A stretch of DNA of 45,884 nucleotides, taken from the NCBI RefSeq assembly GCF_014773395.1, contig NZ_JACXAF010000034.1, forward strand, positions 1 to 45,884, in the 5' to 3' direction. A program made the translations under genes and the position numbers. Below, one piece after another: positions 25,615 to 33,825 of the stretch (position 1 is its first letter; each line of letters opens with the position of its first letter). The stretch comes from Neiella litorisoli (lineage in GTDB: Bacteria; Pseudomonadota; Gammaproteobacteria; Enterobacterales; Neiellaceae). The notes under the pieces are model-generated. The model saw nothing but the letters and a program-made list of their open reading frames with translations, searched no databases and was not told the origin of the DNA.

Positions 25615-26496
25615 GTGACACTGGAACAAGTTAACTTCTCGCAAAAACAACGTCTTGCCTATATCGATTTCAAATTACTCTTCACTGGTTATGTGACCCG
25701 CAGCGAAATCGTCAATCGCTTTGAGCTGGGATTAGCCGCCGCAAGTCGCGATTTGTCGCTCTACAAAGAGCTAGCGCCGAATAATATGGCGTATGACAAC
25801 GCCGAGAAAAAGTACTTTATCACCAACAAATTCGCTCCGATTTACCACCACGATCCGCGCACCTCATTGATGAAAATTGCCTATCAGATTTCTGATGGTT
25901 TCGATGCTGTTGGCGATGTTCAATTTCCGGTTACCGCACCCACTCAGCTTAACGTGCCTGATATTTTTATTGTCGCGCGCTTATCCCAAGCAGTGATCAA
26001 CAAACGCCCTGTACGGGTGACCTACACATCGCTAAGCAGCGGCACCAGTGAGCGTGAATTGGTACCGCACACCATTGTCGATAATGGCTTGCGTTGGCAT
26101 GTCAGAGCCTATGATCGCAAAACCGAATCGTTCCGAGATTTTGTTGTCACTCGCTTGAGCAAAGTGGAAGTGCTGGCAGAAACCATCGATGAAGTTGAAA
26201 CGTCGAGCTACGACACCCACTGGCAAGCGCCGTTGACCTTGGAGCTAGTGGCTCACCCAGCCAACATCAAGCACCCGCAGGCCATTGAAATGGATTACGG
26301 CATGGACAACGGGGTATTAATGATTAATACCAAAGTCGCCCTAGCCGGTTACCTATTGCGCCGCTGGAATGTTGACTGCTCCGGCATGGCGAGCTTGCGT
26401 GGGCCGGAGTATCAGCTGTATTTGCGGAACAGCAAAGTGCTTGACGGCATTGAAGAGCTGGCTATTGCGCCGGGCTACCAACTGCCTCAACGCTAG
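25615..26496 (+). CDS. WYL-domain transcriptional regulator, BrxR/CapW-like
   Basis: A 293-aa protein with three parts: N-terminal winged helix (about 1-85; QRLAYIDFKLLFTGYVTRSE, then ASRDLSLYKELAPNNMAYD), central WYL domain (about 115-190; RPVRVTYTSLSSG, ELVPHTIVDNGLRWHVRAYD, FRDFVVTRLS) and a C-terminal WCX-like segment (DYGMDNG, YLLRRWNVDCSG). This layout and wording match BrxR/CapW regulators that control BREX, CBASS and other phage-defence loci and sense an unknown ligand through WYL. No defence gene is present in this window. GTG start with an AGGGAA site. The 3' end overlaps the convergent MFS gene by 35 bases. Confidence 0.85.
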   Translation: MTLEQVNFSQKQRLAYIDFKLLFTGYVTRSEIVNRFELGLAAASRDLSLYKELAPNNMAYDNAEKKYFITNKFAPIYHHDPRTSLMKIAYQISDGFDAVGDVQFPVTAPTQLNVPDIFIVARLSQAVINKRPVRVTYTSLSSGTSERELVPHTIVDNGLRWHVRAYDRKTESFRDFVVTRLSKVEVLAETIDEVETSSYDTHWQAPLTLELVAHPANIKHPQAIEMDYGMDNGVLMINTKVALAGYLLRRWNVDCSGMASLRGPEYQLYLRNSKVLDGIEELAIAPGYQLPQR

Positions 26497-27700
26497 TTTC
26501 GCAATCTGTGCAGTTGCTGGAGCGCCGCAACCAAGCAACTGCAGCCATCAGCGCCAGCGCAACTAATGCGGCAGCGATAGAGCCCAACATCGCGTGTTTG
26601 AATCCCCAGTACTGGGCCAGCAAGCCGGCCAATGCTGTGCCTGCCATCATGCCGCTGCGCATTGCATTGGTGTAAAAAGCAGAAGCAAAACCCAAACGCG
26701 CAGTTGCTGCATCTTGGATCAGACTGATCCCCAAGCCTGCGAAAATGCCAAAATAAATAGCGTTGAGAGCCTGCAGTGCAAATAGCTGCAATGGCGATTC
26801 GGCAAACTGCATGCCGATGTAGAACAGCAGGGCAAAACCAAAGCCCAAGGTGAACATGCGGTAATGGCCGAATCGGCCTGCCCAGCGAGGAACCAACAAC
26901 ATAATCGGAATTTCCAAACCAGCGGTCAGGCCCATGAGCATACCGGGTAATGACACCGGCAGGGCAAGTTCTTCGGTAAGATAGAGCGGCAGAGCGGTCA
27001 GATACAAGGTGTTGGCGAGGTTGCCGACTAACATCACCGCGCCAAGCAGCCACAACTCCAATGAAAGTGGCACCTTGGGTTGTTCCGTTGATGCTGACTT
27101 TTGTACCGTGGTTGCCTTTGGCAGGCACGTCCACGCCATCACAATGACCAGTAAGCACAGCATGGCTGATAAGTAGAAATTAGCCGAAAATCCAAACCAA
27201 TCGACTGCCGTGAAGGCAATCGTTGGGCCAATAATCCACACAAGCGATACCCCCGATCGCATCTGGGAGTTGAGCGCCACGCTGTTTTTACCACTGCTGT
27301 CGGCATAGCTGCGGATCATCGCTAGCATCAACGGAAAGCTGGCACTAGCGCATCCCATTAACACAACGCCCACCACCAGTGCTTGCCAGAAATTGGTGAC
27401 GTTTGCAAAGGCGATACCGGCTAATAATGCTGCCGTCATTGAGATCGTGAACAAGGGCAGGCCAGATTTGCCGCGGTCGAGTAATCCCCCAAGGAATTGA
27501 CTAAGCAAAATACCTGAAAGGGCGGTGGCGATGGTGTAAATGCCAATATAAGACGGTGGCGCTTGCAAATGTTTAATAAGGAAATAGCTCATAATCGGCA
27601 TGATCAGGCTATAGGACATCGCCGTGAGGCTATTCACCACGAAAAGTCGACTAGCATCACCACGCAGCGACGCCAGTGCAGAGAGAAATTTTGTTTTCAT
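26462..27700 (-). CDS. MFS transporter, sugar efflux (SET) type
   Basis: A 412-aa major facilitator with twelve predicted membrane helices, exporting small solutes with proton antiport. The segment SGKNSVALNSQMRSGVSLVW with IIGPTIAF resembles SetA/SetB sugar efflux pumps, as does the short overall length and the ARLGFASAFYTNAMRSGMMA loop in the second half. Substrate cannot be read from sequence. The tail (SSNCTDCETSVEAVGSPAQ) is hydrophilic and overlaps the end of the WYL regulator on the opposite strand. The start ATG at 27700 has AGGCAG upstream. A poor CRP-like TGTGA-N6-CTCAA lies at about 27716-27731. Confidence 0.82.
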   Translation of the reverse strand: MKTKFLSALASLRGDASRLFVVNSLTAMSYSLIMPIMSYFLIKHLQAPPSYIGIYTIATALSGILLSQFLGGLLDRGKSGLPLFTISMTAALLAGIAFANVTNFWQALVVGVVLMGCASASFPLMLAMIRSYADSSGKNSVALNSQMRSGVSLVWIIGPTIAFTAVDWFGFSANFYLSAMLCLLVIVMAWTCLPKATTVQKSASTEQPKVPLSLELWLLGAVMLVGNLANTLYLTALPLYLTEELALPVSLPGMLMGLTAGLEIPIMLLVPRWAGRFGHYRMFTLGFGFALLFYIGMQFAESPLQLFALQALNAIYFGIFAGLGISLIQDAATARLGFASAFYTNAMRSGMMAGTALAGLLAQYWGFKHAMLGSIAAALVALALMAAVAWLRRSSNCTDCETSVEAVGSPAQ

Positions 27701-27853
27701 TAAAACTGCCTGAGCTGTGACAATAGCTCAAAAGAAAAATGTGAAAGAAAGCGCATACATTTTATTTTGATTTGGTTGGTTTGCAACCAAAAACTGTGTT
27801 TGTTCATCGCTTCAAATCACGTTTAGATTTGTTTTTTGTGGTGTGAGCCGCCA
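27701..27853. other. MFS promoter region and repeat border
   Basis: AT-rich region upstream of the MFS gene. It contains TTTTATTTTGATTTGGTTGG-type tracts and no open frame. It ends where the first 467-bp repeat unit begins. Confidence 0.5.
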
Positions 27854-28320
27854 CCAAGTATCACTATCCGGTGAAGCCAAATTCACAAAGCGATAAAGAA
27901 GGCAAGTCAACGTTCAGACGCCGTAAATACTTCCATGTAGGCTCGGCGCTGGCTTCCATGCCAGCGACGCTTCACTATAGCCTTGTCATCTTTATCGTAT
28001 TCAATGTGTGAGGGGTAGTTAAAAGTAGTTTGCCGGCTGAAGCACCTCTCAGTGATACTTGCTGCTTGCTCTCCGGAGTAGAACAGTCACCCGAACATGC
28101 TGAGTAATGAGCTATTCGTCATCTACGAAGACCTTCTGCAGCAGGGATGCTGCGGTAGAGCTTACATGGGACAAATTTGCAAATTTGTCGCGCAGGCAGG
28201 AAGCCGAAGCGGGGCTTTGCAGAGGGCAGGAGCCCGGCAGCAAAGTATTTACAGCGTGTCTGAGTGGTTAATGAATAGCTTATTGCTCTTGCTTTGGATT
28301 TTACTAGGGCACACAAGCCA
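27854..28320. repeat. 467-bp tandem repeat, unit 1
   Basis: Unit 1 of a direct tandem repeat with a period of 467 bp (unit 2 is 28321-28787). The two differ at only a handful of positions, about 97% identical by eye. Inside lie sequences shared with other repeats of the window: gacgccgtaaat, a GCAGCGACGCTTCACTATAG segment, GCCGGCTGAAGCACCTCTC and GATGCTGCGGTAGAGC. It also contains an 18-bp perfect palindrome ACAAATTTGCAAATTTGT (28171-28188). An 88-codon frame within the unit has no ribosome binding site or family and is judged chance. Confidence 0.88.
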
Positions 28321-28787
28321 CCAAGTATCACTATCCGGTGAAGCCAAATTTACAAAGCGATAAAGAAGGCAAGTCAACGTTCAGACGCCGTAAATACTTC
28401 CATGTAGGCTCGGCGCTGGCTTCCATGGCAGCGACGCTTCACTATAGCCTTGTCATCTTTATCGTATTCAATGTGTGAGGGGTAGTTAAAAGTAGTTTGC
28501 CGGCTGAAGCACCTCTCAGCGATACTTGCTGCCTTCTCTCTAGAGTAGAACAGTCACCCGAACATGCTGAGTAATGAGCTAATCGTTATCTGCGAAGACC
28601 TTCCGCAGCAGGGATGCTGCGGTAGAGCTTACATGGGACAAATTTGCAAATTTGTCGCGCAGGCAGGAAGCCGAAGCGGGGCTTTGCAGAGGGCAGGAGC
28701 CCGGCAGCAAAGTATTTACAGCGTGTCTGAGTGGGTAATGAATAGCTTATTGCTCTTGCTTTGGGTTTTACTAGGGTGCAGAAGCCA
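28321..28787. repeat. 467-bp tandem repeat, unit 2
   Basis: Second copy of the unit. The same palindrome is at 28638-28655. A third unit begins at 28788 (agccagcaagtatcac) but diverges within about 15 bases into a different module, so the array is two full units plus a stub. Confidence 0.88.
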
Positions 28788-28802
28788 GCAAGTATCACTT
28801 TT

Positions 28803-28890
28803 CGGTGATGCTCAAGTCCATCCATGGAGCGCTCTGCATCCGGCATCCATGCCGGATGAAGCACCTCTCATTGATACTTGCTGCCTGCTG
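28803..28890. repeat. REP-like module (CCGGCATCCATGCCGG family), copy A
   Basis: CGGTGATGCTCAAGTCCATC onward, with central palindrome CCGGCATCCATGCCGG, then TGAAGCACCTC and TTGCTGCCTGCT. The same module occurs at 40186-40272 and 40472-40558. Its last part (GAAGCACCTCTCAnTGATAC) is also found inside the 467-bp units, so the families are mosaics of common blocks. Confidence 0.82.
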
Positions 28891-28928
28891 TGAACTATCA
28901 ATGGCCTTTTATGGTAAGCGGGATAAAT

Positions 28929-29007
28929 AGTTCCACAACAAGCTTCTGCTGCAGGACGCAGCAATAGAGCCATCAGGGATGATTTTACGGCGTCTTGTTG
29001 GGGAACT
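28929..29007. repeat. Second hairpin element with the same core, different stem
   Basis: Inverted repeat AGTTCCACAACAAG (28929-28942) and CTTGTTGGGGAACT (28994-29007), 13 of 14 pairs, around the core shared with 24637-24689 in reverse orientation (agccatcagggatgatttta region). Core kept while the arms differ but still pair is a sign of a structured element rather than simple duplication. Confidence 0.72.
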
Positions 29008-29167
29008 GTTTGTCTCGGTTGGAACGCTATGACTAACAAGTATTGCTAGACGAAGTTAATCGCAAAACTTGAAGGCGATGAGTTGTTCATTAGCCATGAA
29101 GGCCTTCCGCATCATGGATGCTGCGGTAGAGCGCAGAAACACTCGATTAAATCGGCGGGGTGCTTGG

Positions 29168-29926
29168 CTAAAACACCGCAACTCGGCCATTGGCGAGTTC
29201 AACACGTTCAACTTGATGCTGCCAGTACTGGGCGATGGTATCTGTGTCGAGTACCGCTGATGGCGTGCCTTGTGCAACTAGTTTACCGCTTTCAAGCAAT
29301 GCACAGTGATCGCAATACTGCAACACTTGATTCAAATCGTGGAGCACAGCAAGGACTGCAAATCCCCGTTGATGGGCGAGCTTTTGAGCGAGCGCTAAGA
29401 TCTGGTGCTGCTGCCCCAGATCTTGAGCTGAAGTCGGCTCATCAAGAAGCAGTAGCGGTGTCGTTTGTGCTTGGCTCAGCTGCAATAAAACTCGAGCCAA
29501 TTGCACCCGCTGACGTTCGCCGCCAGACAGAGAAGGAAACGAGCGCTTAGCAAATCGCAGGCAATCGGTTTCTGCCATCACCTGCTCGATGGCCCGCTGG
29601 GCTTGCTGTTTTGATAAGGTCAGCGGGGTTAAACCCAAGGCAACCACTTCCTCCGCGGAGAATGGAAAAGTCAGCTGACTTTGTTGCGGCAATACGCCAA
29701 CGTGTTTAGCCCGCTCCAATGCAGGCCACTGGTTAATTGGTCGGCCATGTAATTCAATTTGTCCTGTGGCGCGAATGTCGCCACTAATCGCCTTTAACAA
29801 GGTCGATTTTCCAGCACCATTCGGGCCTAACAGCGCACTTAGTTCGCCGCCGTTTAGGGTTAGCGTGTCGATATCCAGCAACTGGCGATGGCCAGCGCGA
29901 TAGCTAATATTCGTCACGGTTAACAT
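29168..29926 (-). CDS. hmuV: Heme ABC transporter ATP-binding protein
   Basis: Energises heme import with HmuU. 252 aa, with Walker A GPNGAGKST (about residues 34-42), Q-loop GVLPQQSQL, signature LSGGERQRVQLARVL, Walker B LLLLDEPTSAQD and H-loop His in VLHDLNQV. These are standard for the FecE/BtuD/HmuV group. It is the last gene of tonB-exbB-exbD-hmuT-hmuU-hmuV, with one base between the hmuU stop and this ATG. Beyond its stop lies the repeat island; no terminator is evident. Confidence 0.95.
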   Translation of the reverse strand: MLTVTNISYRAGHRQLLDIDTLTLNGGELSALLGPNGAGKSTLLKAISGDIRATGQIELHGRPINQWPALERAKHVGVLPQQSQLTFPFSAEEVVALGLTPLTLSKQQAQRAIEQVMAETDCLRFAKRSFPSLSGGERQRVQLARVLLQLSQAQTTPLLLLDEPTSAQDLGQQHQILALAQKLAHQRGFAVLAVLHDLNQVLQYCDHCALLESGKLVAQGTPSAVLDTDTIAQYWQHQVERVELANGRVAVF

Positions 29927-29927
29927 G

Positions 29928-30956
29928 TTAGCTCCACTGTTTGCGCTGTTGGATCAGTAACGCGAGGAAAAACGGCGCGCCGAGCAAGGCGGTGAGCAAG
30001 CCAACGGGTAATTCAGCAGGTTGCACCACAGTTCTCGCCAGCAAATCGGCCACCATCAGTAACGCGGCTCCTAGGAGTCCCGATAAGGGCAGCAAGGACC
30101 GATGATTGGGGCCTGTCGTTAAACGGACTAGATGTGGCACCACCAAGCCAATAAAACCGATGATCCCCGCGCAAGCCACAGTCACACCAACGCCAACAGC
30201 TGTCAGGACAATTAATTCCAGCTTGAGCCGCTCTACGGCGATCCCTAAATGACGCGCTTCGGCTTCGCCTAAAAGCAGAGCATTCAGTGCGGCTGCGCGT
30301 GATTGAAACGCCACTGCTAAGGCAATAGCAGTGGCCAATGCCAACCATAAACTTGCTGAATTTGCGCCAGTTAATGAGCCCATTTGCCAAGTTGTCAGCT
30401 GGCGCAAGCTTTGATCGTCAGCAAAGTAGCTTAAAAAGCCAATCGCAGCCCCAGCAAACGCAGCGATGGCTACGCCTGCCAACAATAAAATCAAGACTGA
30501 GGTGCCTTGTTTAGATTGCGCCAAGCCATACACCAATAAGGTCGTCAGTAACCCCATCACAAATGCGCTGGCAGGAATGGTCCAAGCGCCCCAAGCTAGT
30601 GGGAACAACACAATCGCGACGATGGCACCAACCGCGGCGCCCGAGGACACACCGATAATGCCAGGATCGGCTAACGGGTTGCGAAACAGCCCCTGCATCA
30701 CGGCGCCACACTGAGCCAGAATAAACCCAACAAACAGCGCTAGTAGCAGACGGGGTAAGCGCAATTCCATGATCACGACTTGTTCGTGGGGGGCAAGTTG
30801 ACTCATTGGCTGTTGCCAGCCAGCCACATGATCAACCAACGTCAGCAAGCTCTCTTTAGCGGGCAATGTCATGGCGCCAGAGATCAGCGACACCATCATC
30901 CCGATAGCAATGACCAGAAGTAACGACGTGGCGGTATAGCGTGTTGGCCAGCGCAT
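29928..30956 (-). CDS. hmuU: Heme ABC transporter permease (FecCD family)
   Basis: A 342-aa inner-membrane permease with about ten helices, forming a homodimeric channel with HmuV. Characteristic FecCD text: RLPRLLLALFVGFILAQCGA, MQGLFRNPLADPGIIGVSSG, and the helix-loop AGIIGFIGLVVPHLVRL that couples to the ATPase. The ATG shares one base with the hmuT stop (TGATG), so translation is coupled. The only adjacent binding protein, HmuT, supports heme as substrate; a vitamin B12 role is less likely given the hut genes across the divergent region. Confidence 0.94.
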   Translation of the reverse strand: MRWPTRYTATSLLLVIAIGMMVSLISGAMTLPAKESLLTLVDHVAGWQQPMSQLAPHEQVVIMELRLPRLLLALFVGFILAQCGAVMQGLFRNPLADPGIIGVSSGAAVGAIVAIVLFPLAWGAWTIPASAFVMGLLTTLLVYGLAQSKQGTSVLILLLAGVAIAAFAGAAIGFLSYFADDQSLRQLTTWQMGSLTGANSASLWLALATAIALAVAFQSRAAALNALLLGEAEARHLGIAVERLKLELIVLTAVGVGVTVACAGIIGFIGLVVPHLVRLTTGPNHRSLLPLSGLLGAALLMVADLLARTVVQPAELPVGLLTALLGAPFFLALLIQQRKQWS

Positions 30957-31807
30957 CAGTGAGCTGCCGTCACCAGTTGTTGCAGGCGCAGCGCTTCGTC
31001 AATTGCGCCAAGGCTCAAACCTGCGACCAGAGTGGCGCCATTGACCGAATAGAGACGTTGGTGTTGGCCTGCTGGGGTGTGTGCAAGAACAGGGTTGGCA
31101 GCGAGTAGATCGGTAACGGCTTGTTGTGCCGAACGTCCGGCAACCAGAATGACCGTCGGCGCCATGCTTAGTAAGGATTCTGCCGATACATTACGATAAT
31201 TGTCGTAGTCAGCGACATTAGCTGCGCCCATTTGTTGGATCAGCGCATCACCAGCGGTGCCAACGCCGGCCAGACGCAATTTGGCAGGATCCATTGCCAG
31301 AATAAACGCAACTCGATGATTGGCCAAAGGCGTTTGCTGTAGTTGAGCTTGTTTGCTGTCGAGCTTGGCAAGCAATTGTTGCCCGCGCTCGGGCTCGCCT
31401 AGTGCCTTAGCGGCAGCTTGAATGTTACTGCGCAGCTGCGTCGTTGTCAGCGCGCCGGGGAGTTGCAACAGGGCCACATTGGCTTGTTTCAGGGCCGCTA
31501 CCGTTTCCGGTGGCCCCATGTGTTCGCTACCAATGACGGTTGTTGGATTGAGGCTGAGCAAACCTTCTGCCGACAGCGCTCGGTGATAGCCAATATTGGG
31601 TAATTTAGCGGCGCCCTCCGGCAGTTTGCTGGTGACATCGATGGCAACTAATTGATCGAGCAAACCAAACTCCACAACCAAGCTGGTGGCGGCTGCATCG
31701 GTGGCGATTAGCCGGTGCTCCTCGGCTTGGGCAGTCGTCGCTAAGCTAATCAGCGAACCTAAGCTAACAAACGACATCAATATTAGCGGGCGGATTTTGG
31801 CAATCAT
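30956..31807 (-). CDS. hmuT: Periplasmic heme-binding protein
   Basis: A 283-aa cluster A-2-type (BtuF/FhuD-like) binding protein that takes heme from the receptor and delivers it to HmuUV. N-terminal signal peptide ends near TTAQA. The LPNIGYHRALSAEGLLSL segment holds the conserved heme-ligand Tyr of HmuT/ShuT proteins, and LRLAGVGTAGDALIQQMGA is the second-lobe hallmark. The start overlaps the exbD stop by four bases (ATGA). All features and neighbours agree with heme transport. Confidence 0.93.
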   Translation of the reverse strand: MIAKIRPLILMSFVSLGSLISLATTAQAEEHRLIATDAAATSLVVEFGLLDQLVAIDVTSKLPEGAAKLPNIGYHRALSAEGLLSLNPTTVIGSEHMGPPETVAALKQANVALLQLPGALTTTQLRSNIQAAAKALGEPERGQQLLAKLDSKQAQLQQTPLANHRVAFILAMDPAKLRLAGVGTAGDALIQQMGAANVADYDNYRNVSAESLLSMAPTVILVAGRSAQQAVTDLLAANPVLAHTPAGQHQRLYSVNGATLVAGLSLGAIDEALRLQQLVTAAH

Positions 31808-32214
31808 GGTTGTTGTTCCATCAAAATTTGAGTGTTGGTGATTTGTTGTTGATTCAATAAAGCGAGTAATTTCAATAGCGGCTCAACATCGGCATTGCGA
31901 TCAGCGGCAATTGTCACTTGCTGATCTGCATTGGCCAACAATGGACTTAATGCTTGTTCAAACGCTGCCCAGGACTCATAGCCTTGCTGATTTATCGCGA
32001 ACATGGGGCTGTTCGGCTGTATCGCAAGAGTGAGACTGTGATGGTTGGCTGATGCTGGCGCAGCCTGATCGGTGGTTGGAATATCGACCGGTAGCGACAA
32101 TAGTCGTGCATTGGCGGTTAACAGCAAAAACACCACCACAATAAACACAATATCAATCAATGGCGTCAGCTCGAGCTGAGTGCTCATTGGTGCTTGTTGT
32201 TGGGTTTTGATCAT
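31804..32214 (-). CDS. exbD: Biopolymer transport protein ExbD
   Basis: A 136-aa component of the TonB-ExbB-ExbD proton motor. A short cytoplasmic N-terminus, one transmembrane helix with the essential Asp (LTPLIDIVFIVVVFLLLTAN) and a periplasmic domain follow the family. The ATG overlaps the exbB stop by four bases. As in Vibrio TonB1 systems it is encoded within the heme operon, so this motor is probably dedicated to, or at least induced with, heme uptake. Confidence 0.94.
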   Translation of the reverse strand: MIKTQQQAPMSTQLELTPLIDIVFIVVVFLLLTANARLLSLPVDIPTTDQAAPASANHHSLTLAIQPNSPMFAINQQGYESWAAFEQALSPLLANADQQVTIAADRNADVEPLLKLLALLNQQQITNTQILMEQQP

Positions 32215-32762
32215 GCCAGCGCCTCGGTGCCAACCCCATCGATTTTCAAGCTGGAGATATTGATGACGTACTCGGCACGTGACACTAGTTTATCGACCCA
32301 CAGTTGGAATCCGTGGGCGCCAAGCATCGCTGGCACCGCAATAATCAAACCGGCAGCGGTGGTTTTCATCGCCATACCCAAGCCTTCGGCCAGCATTGCA
32401 GGCTCAATTGGGCCGGCGTGTTCGCCGATGGTGTCAAATACTTGAATCAAACCAATCACAGTGCCAAGCAGGCCCAATAACGGCGCAACTAAAGATATGA
32501 TCTGTAACACCCGAATACCGGCGGCGAGTTTACGCTGCTGGCCACTTAGCCAAACGGCGACGATTTCCTCGCGTAGCGCTTTGGCTTGGTTGCTGTGGCT
32601 TTGCAGCAAGGCAATACCCCGATTTGATAAGGTTCGCTGGGCGCTGCGCATGCTCAGAATGAGCAAGCGCTCAATGATGATCATGGTGGCTAGAAGGGCG
32701 CACAACATCAACGGCAAGGTCAGAGGGCCAAGTTGCCCGTGCAAGAATGCGTAACTGCTCAT
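32211..32762 (-). CDS. exbB: Biopolymer transport protein ExbB
   Basis: A 183-aa inner-membrane protein with three helices (MotA/TolQ/ExbB family) that uses the proton gradient to drive TonB. The C-terminal hallmarks LLGLLGTVIGLIQVFDTIGE and LGMAMKTTAAGLIIAVPAML are present. The open frame continues 43 codons upstream into tonB, but family length and the hydrophobic N-terminus (SSYAFLHGQLGPLTLPLML) fix the start at ATG 32762. It is 16 bases after tonB and overlaps exbD. Confidence 0.93.
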   Translation of the reverse strand: MSSYAFLHGQLGPLTLPLMLCALLATMIIIERLLILSMRSAQRTLSNRGIALLQSHSNQAKALREEIVAVWLSGQQRKLAAGIRVLQIISLVAPLLGLLGTVIGLIQVFDTIGEHAGPIEPAMLAEGLGMAMKTTAAGLIIAVPAMLGAHGFQLWVDKLVSRAEYVINISSLKIDGVGTEALA

Positions 32763-32778
32763 AATTGTTTTCGCTTGG

Positions 32779-33552
32779 TTATTGCAATGAAAATTCGATC
32801 GGAATTCGGACCCTAGAAGCCATGGCCAAGCCATTGACTTGGTGCGGCTTAAAGCGCCAGCTACCGACTGCCGCCAAAGCCGACTCATCAAGTACGTTTA
32901 GGCCCGAGCTTTGGCTAATGGTGGTTTGCGTTTGCTGCCCTTGCGCGTCGAGCCACACATCTATCCATACCACGCCTTGCTGACCCCGTTTGCGGGCTAT
33001 GGTTGGGTAGCGCGGAGGGCTAGGGGGCGCGGCAAACAAAGGCTCGACCAAGACCGGTTGCTGGTGCGCTCCGCTGGCCTGATGATTAGCGGCAATCGCC
33101 GTTTGCTGTTCGTTACCGACATCGCTTTTCGTGACTTTCTCGATTTCAACCATTTCCTCAGTTACCTCAGTCAATGGTGGTGTCTCGGTGGTGGTAGCCG
33201 ATGGTTCGTTGTTGGCGATTAGGACTGCTTCTTGCTGCTCAGTAGTTTGCTCTAACGGTGTTTCTACCGGTTCCGCAGGTTGCTCGAATAGGGCTGCTGA
33301 CGTGACTTCAGCGGCGCTTGGCTCAGCTACTGGTACAGGCTGAGCGTTCGCGGACGCTGGCTGTCTAGCAACAGGTTGGGGAGCAGCAACCATATTGACT
33401 TGGACGGATACCGCCGAGCGGATCCCCATTGGTGATGACAGTGGGGCAGGTGTGACATCCATGGATACCCAAAACAAGCACAACAAGGCGGCTGTGATCA
33501 TCAGTGCGCGGCCACTTAACAGTGGCCAGTTTCGTTTCAGGTATACCGTCAT
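32779..33552 (-). CDS. tonB: TonB energy transducer
   Basis: A 257-aa TonB. N-terminal anchor (about 15-33, with the ALLCLFWVSMD helix), a long periplasmic Pro/Glu/Thr/Val-rich linker (about 55-170) and a C-terminal TonB domain with RYPTIARKRGQQGVVWIDVW, SSGLNVLDESALAAVGSW and RFKP. The C-terminal domain grips the TonB box of the outer-membrane receptor. The linker is poor in the classical EP/KP repeats. No strong Shine-Dalgarno before the ATG. It leads the six-gene operon, divergent from the heme receptor. Confidence 0.93.
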   Translation of the reverse strand: MTVYLKRNWPLLSGRALMITAALLCLFWVSMDVTPAPLSSPMGIRSAVSVQVNMVAAPQPVARQPASANAQPVPVAEPSAAEVTSAALFEQPAEPVETPLEQTTEQQEAVLIANNEPSATTTETPPLTEVTEEMVEIEKVTKSDVGNEQQTAIAANHQASGAHQQPVLVEPLFAAPPSPPRYPTIARKRGQQGVVWIDVWLDAQGQQTQTTISQSSGLNVLDESALAAVGSWRFKPHQVNGLAMASRVRIPIEFSLQ

Positions 33553-33650
33553 GTCGATTTGTCGCTATAAAACAGTTGGTTAACAAACGCTATCGGTTGT
33601 GCTCGGAAGCAGTTACAGGTCGTACTCGGGCTATAATAACGAAAGAAATA

Positions 33651-33669
33651 AATAATGCAAATGAGAACG
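33651..33669. promoter_or_regulatory. Possible Fur box in the tonB/receptor divergent region
   Basis: AATAATGCAAATGAGAACG matches the 19-bp Fur consensus GATAATGATAATCATTATC at about 11 positions, mostly in the left half. It lies between the two divergent heme operons, where iron control is expected. The match is weak and the assignment rests mainly on context. Confidence 0.35.
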
Positions 33670-33795
33670 ATCCGTATTTACATTATTAAATATAGCCGTT
33701 AGCATTGCCCGAAATTGCTCCTCAAGAGAGCAACCAATGAGCGGTATGTCATTGCCGCCGCTGAATAATGCAAGCCAGTAATCTGTATTCGAAAG

Positions 33796-33825
33796 TTTTT
33801 GGGATAGTTATTTTTGGGATAGTTA
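33796..33825 (+). repeat. 15-bp tandem duplication at the receptor start
   Basis: TTTTTGGGATAGTTA occurs twice back to back (33796-33810 and 33811-33825). The second copy ends with the A of the receptor ATG. The GGGATAG core may act as the ribosome binding site. Confidence 0.85.

Noticed and set aside
28097-28893. 88- and 109-codon plus-strand frames inside the repeat units
   Set aside because: They lie wholly in repeated DNA, have no Shine-Dalgarno, show Gln/Cys/Gly-rich text of palindrome origin and match no family.
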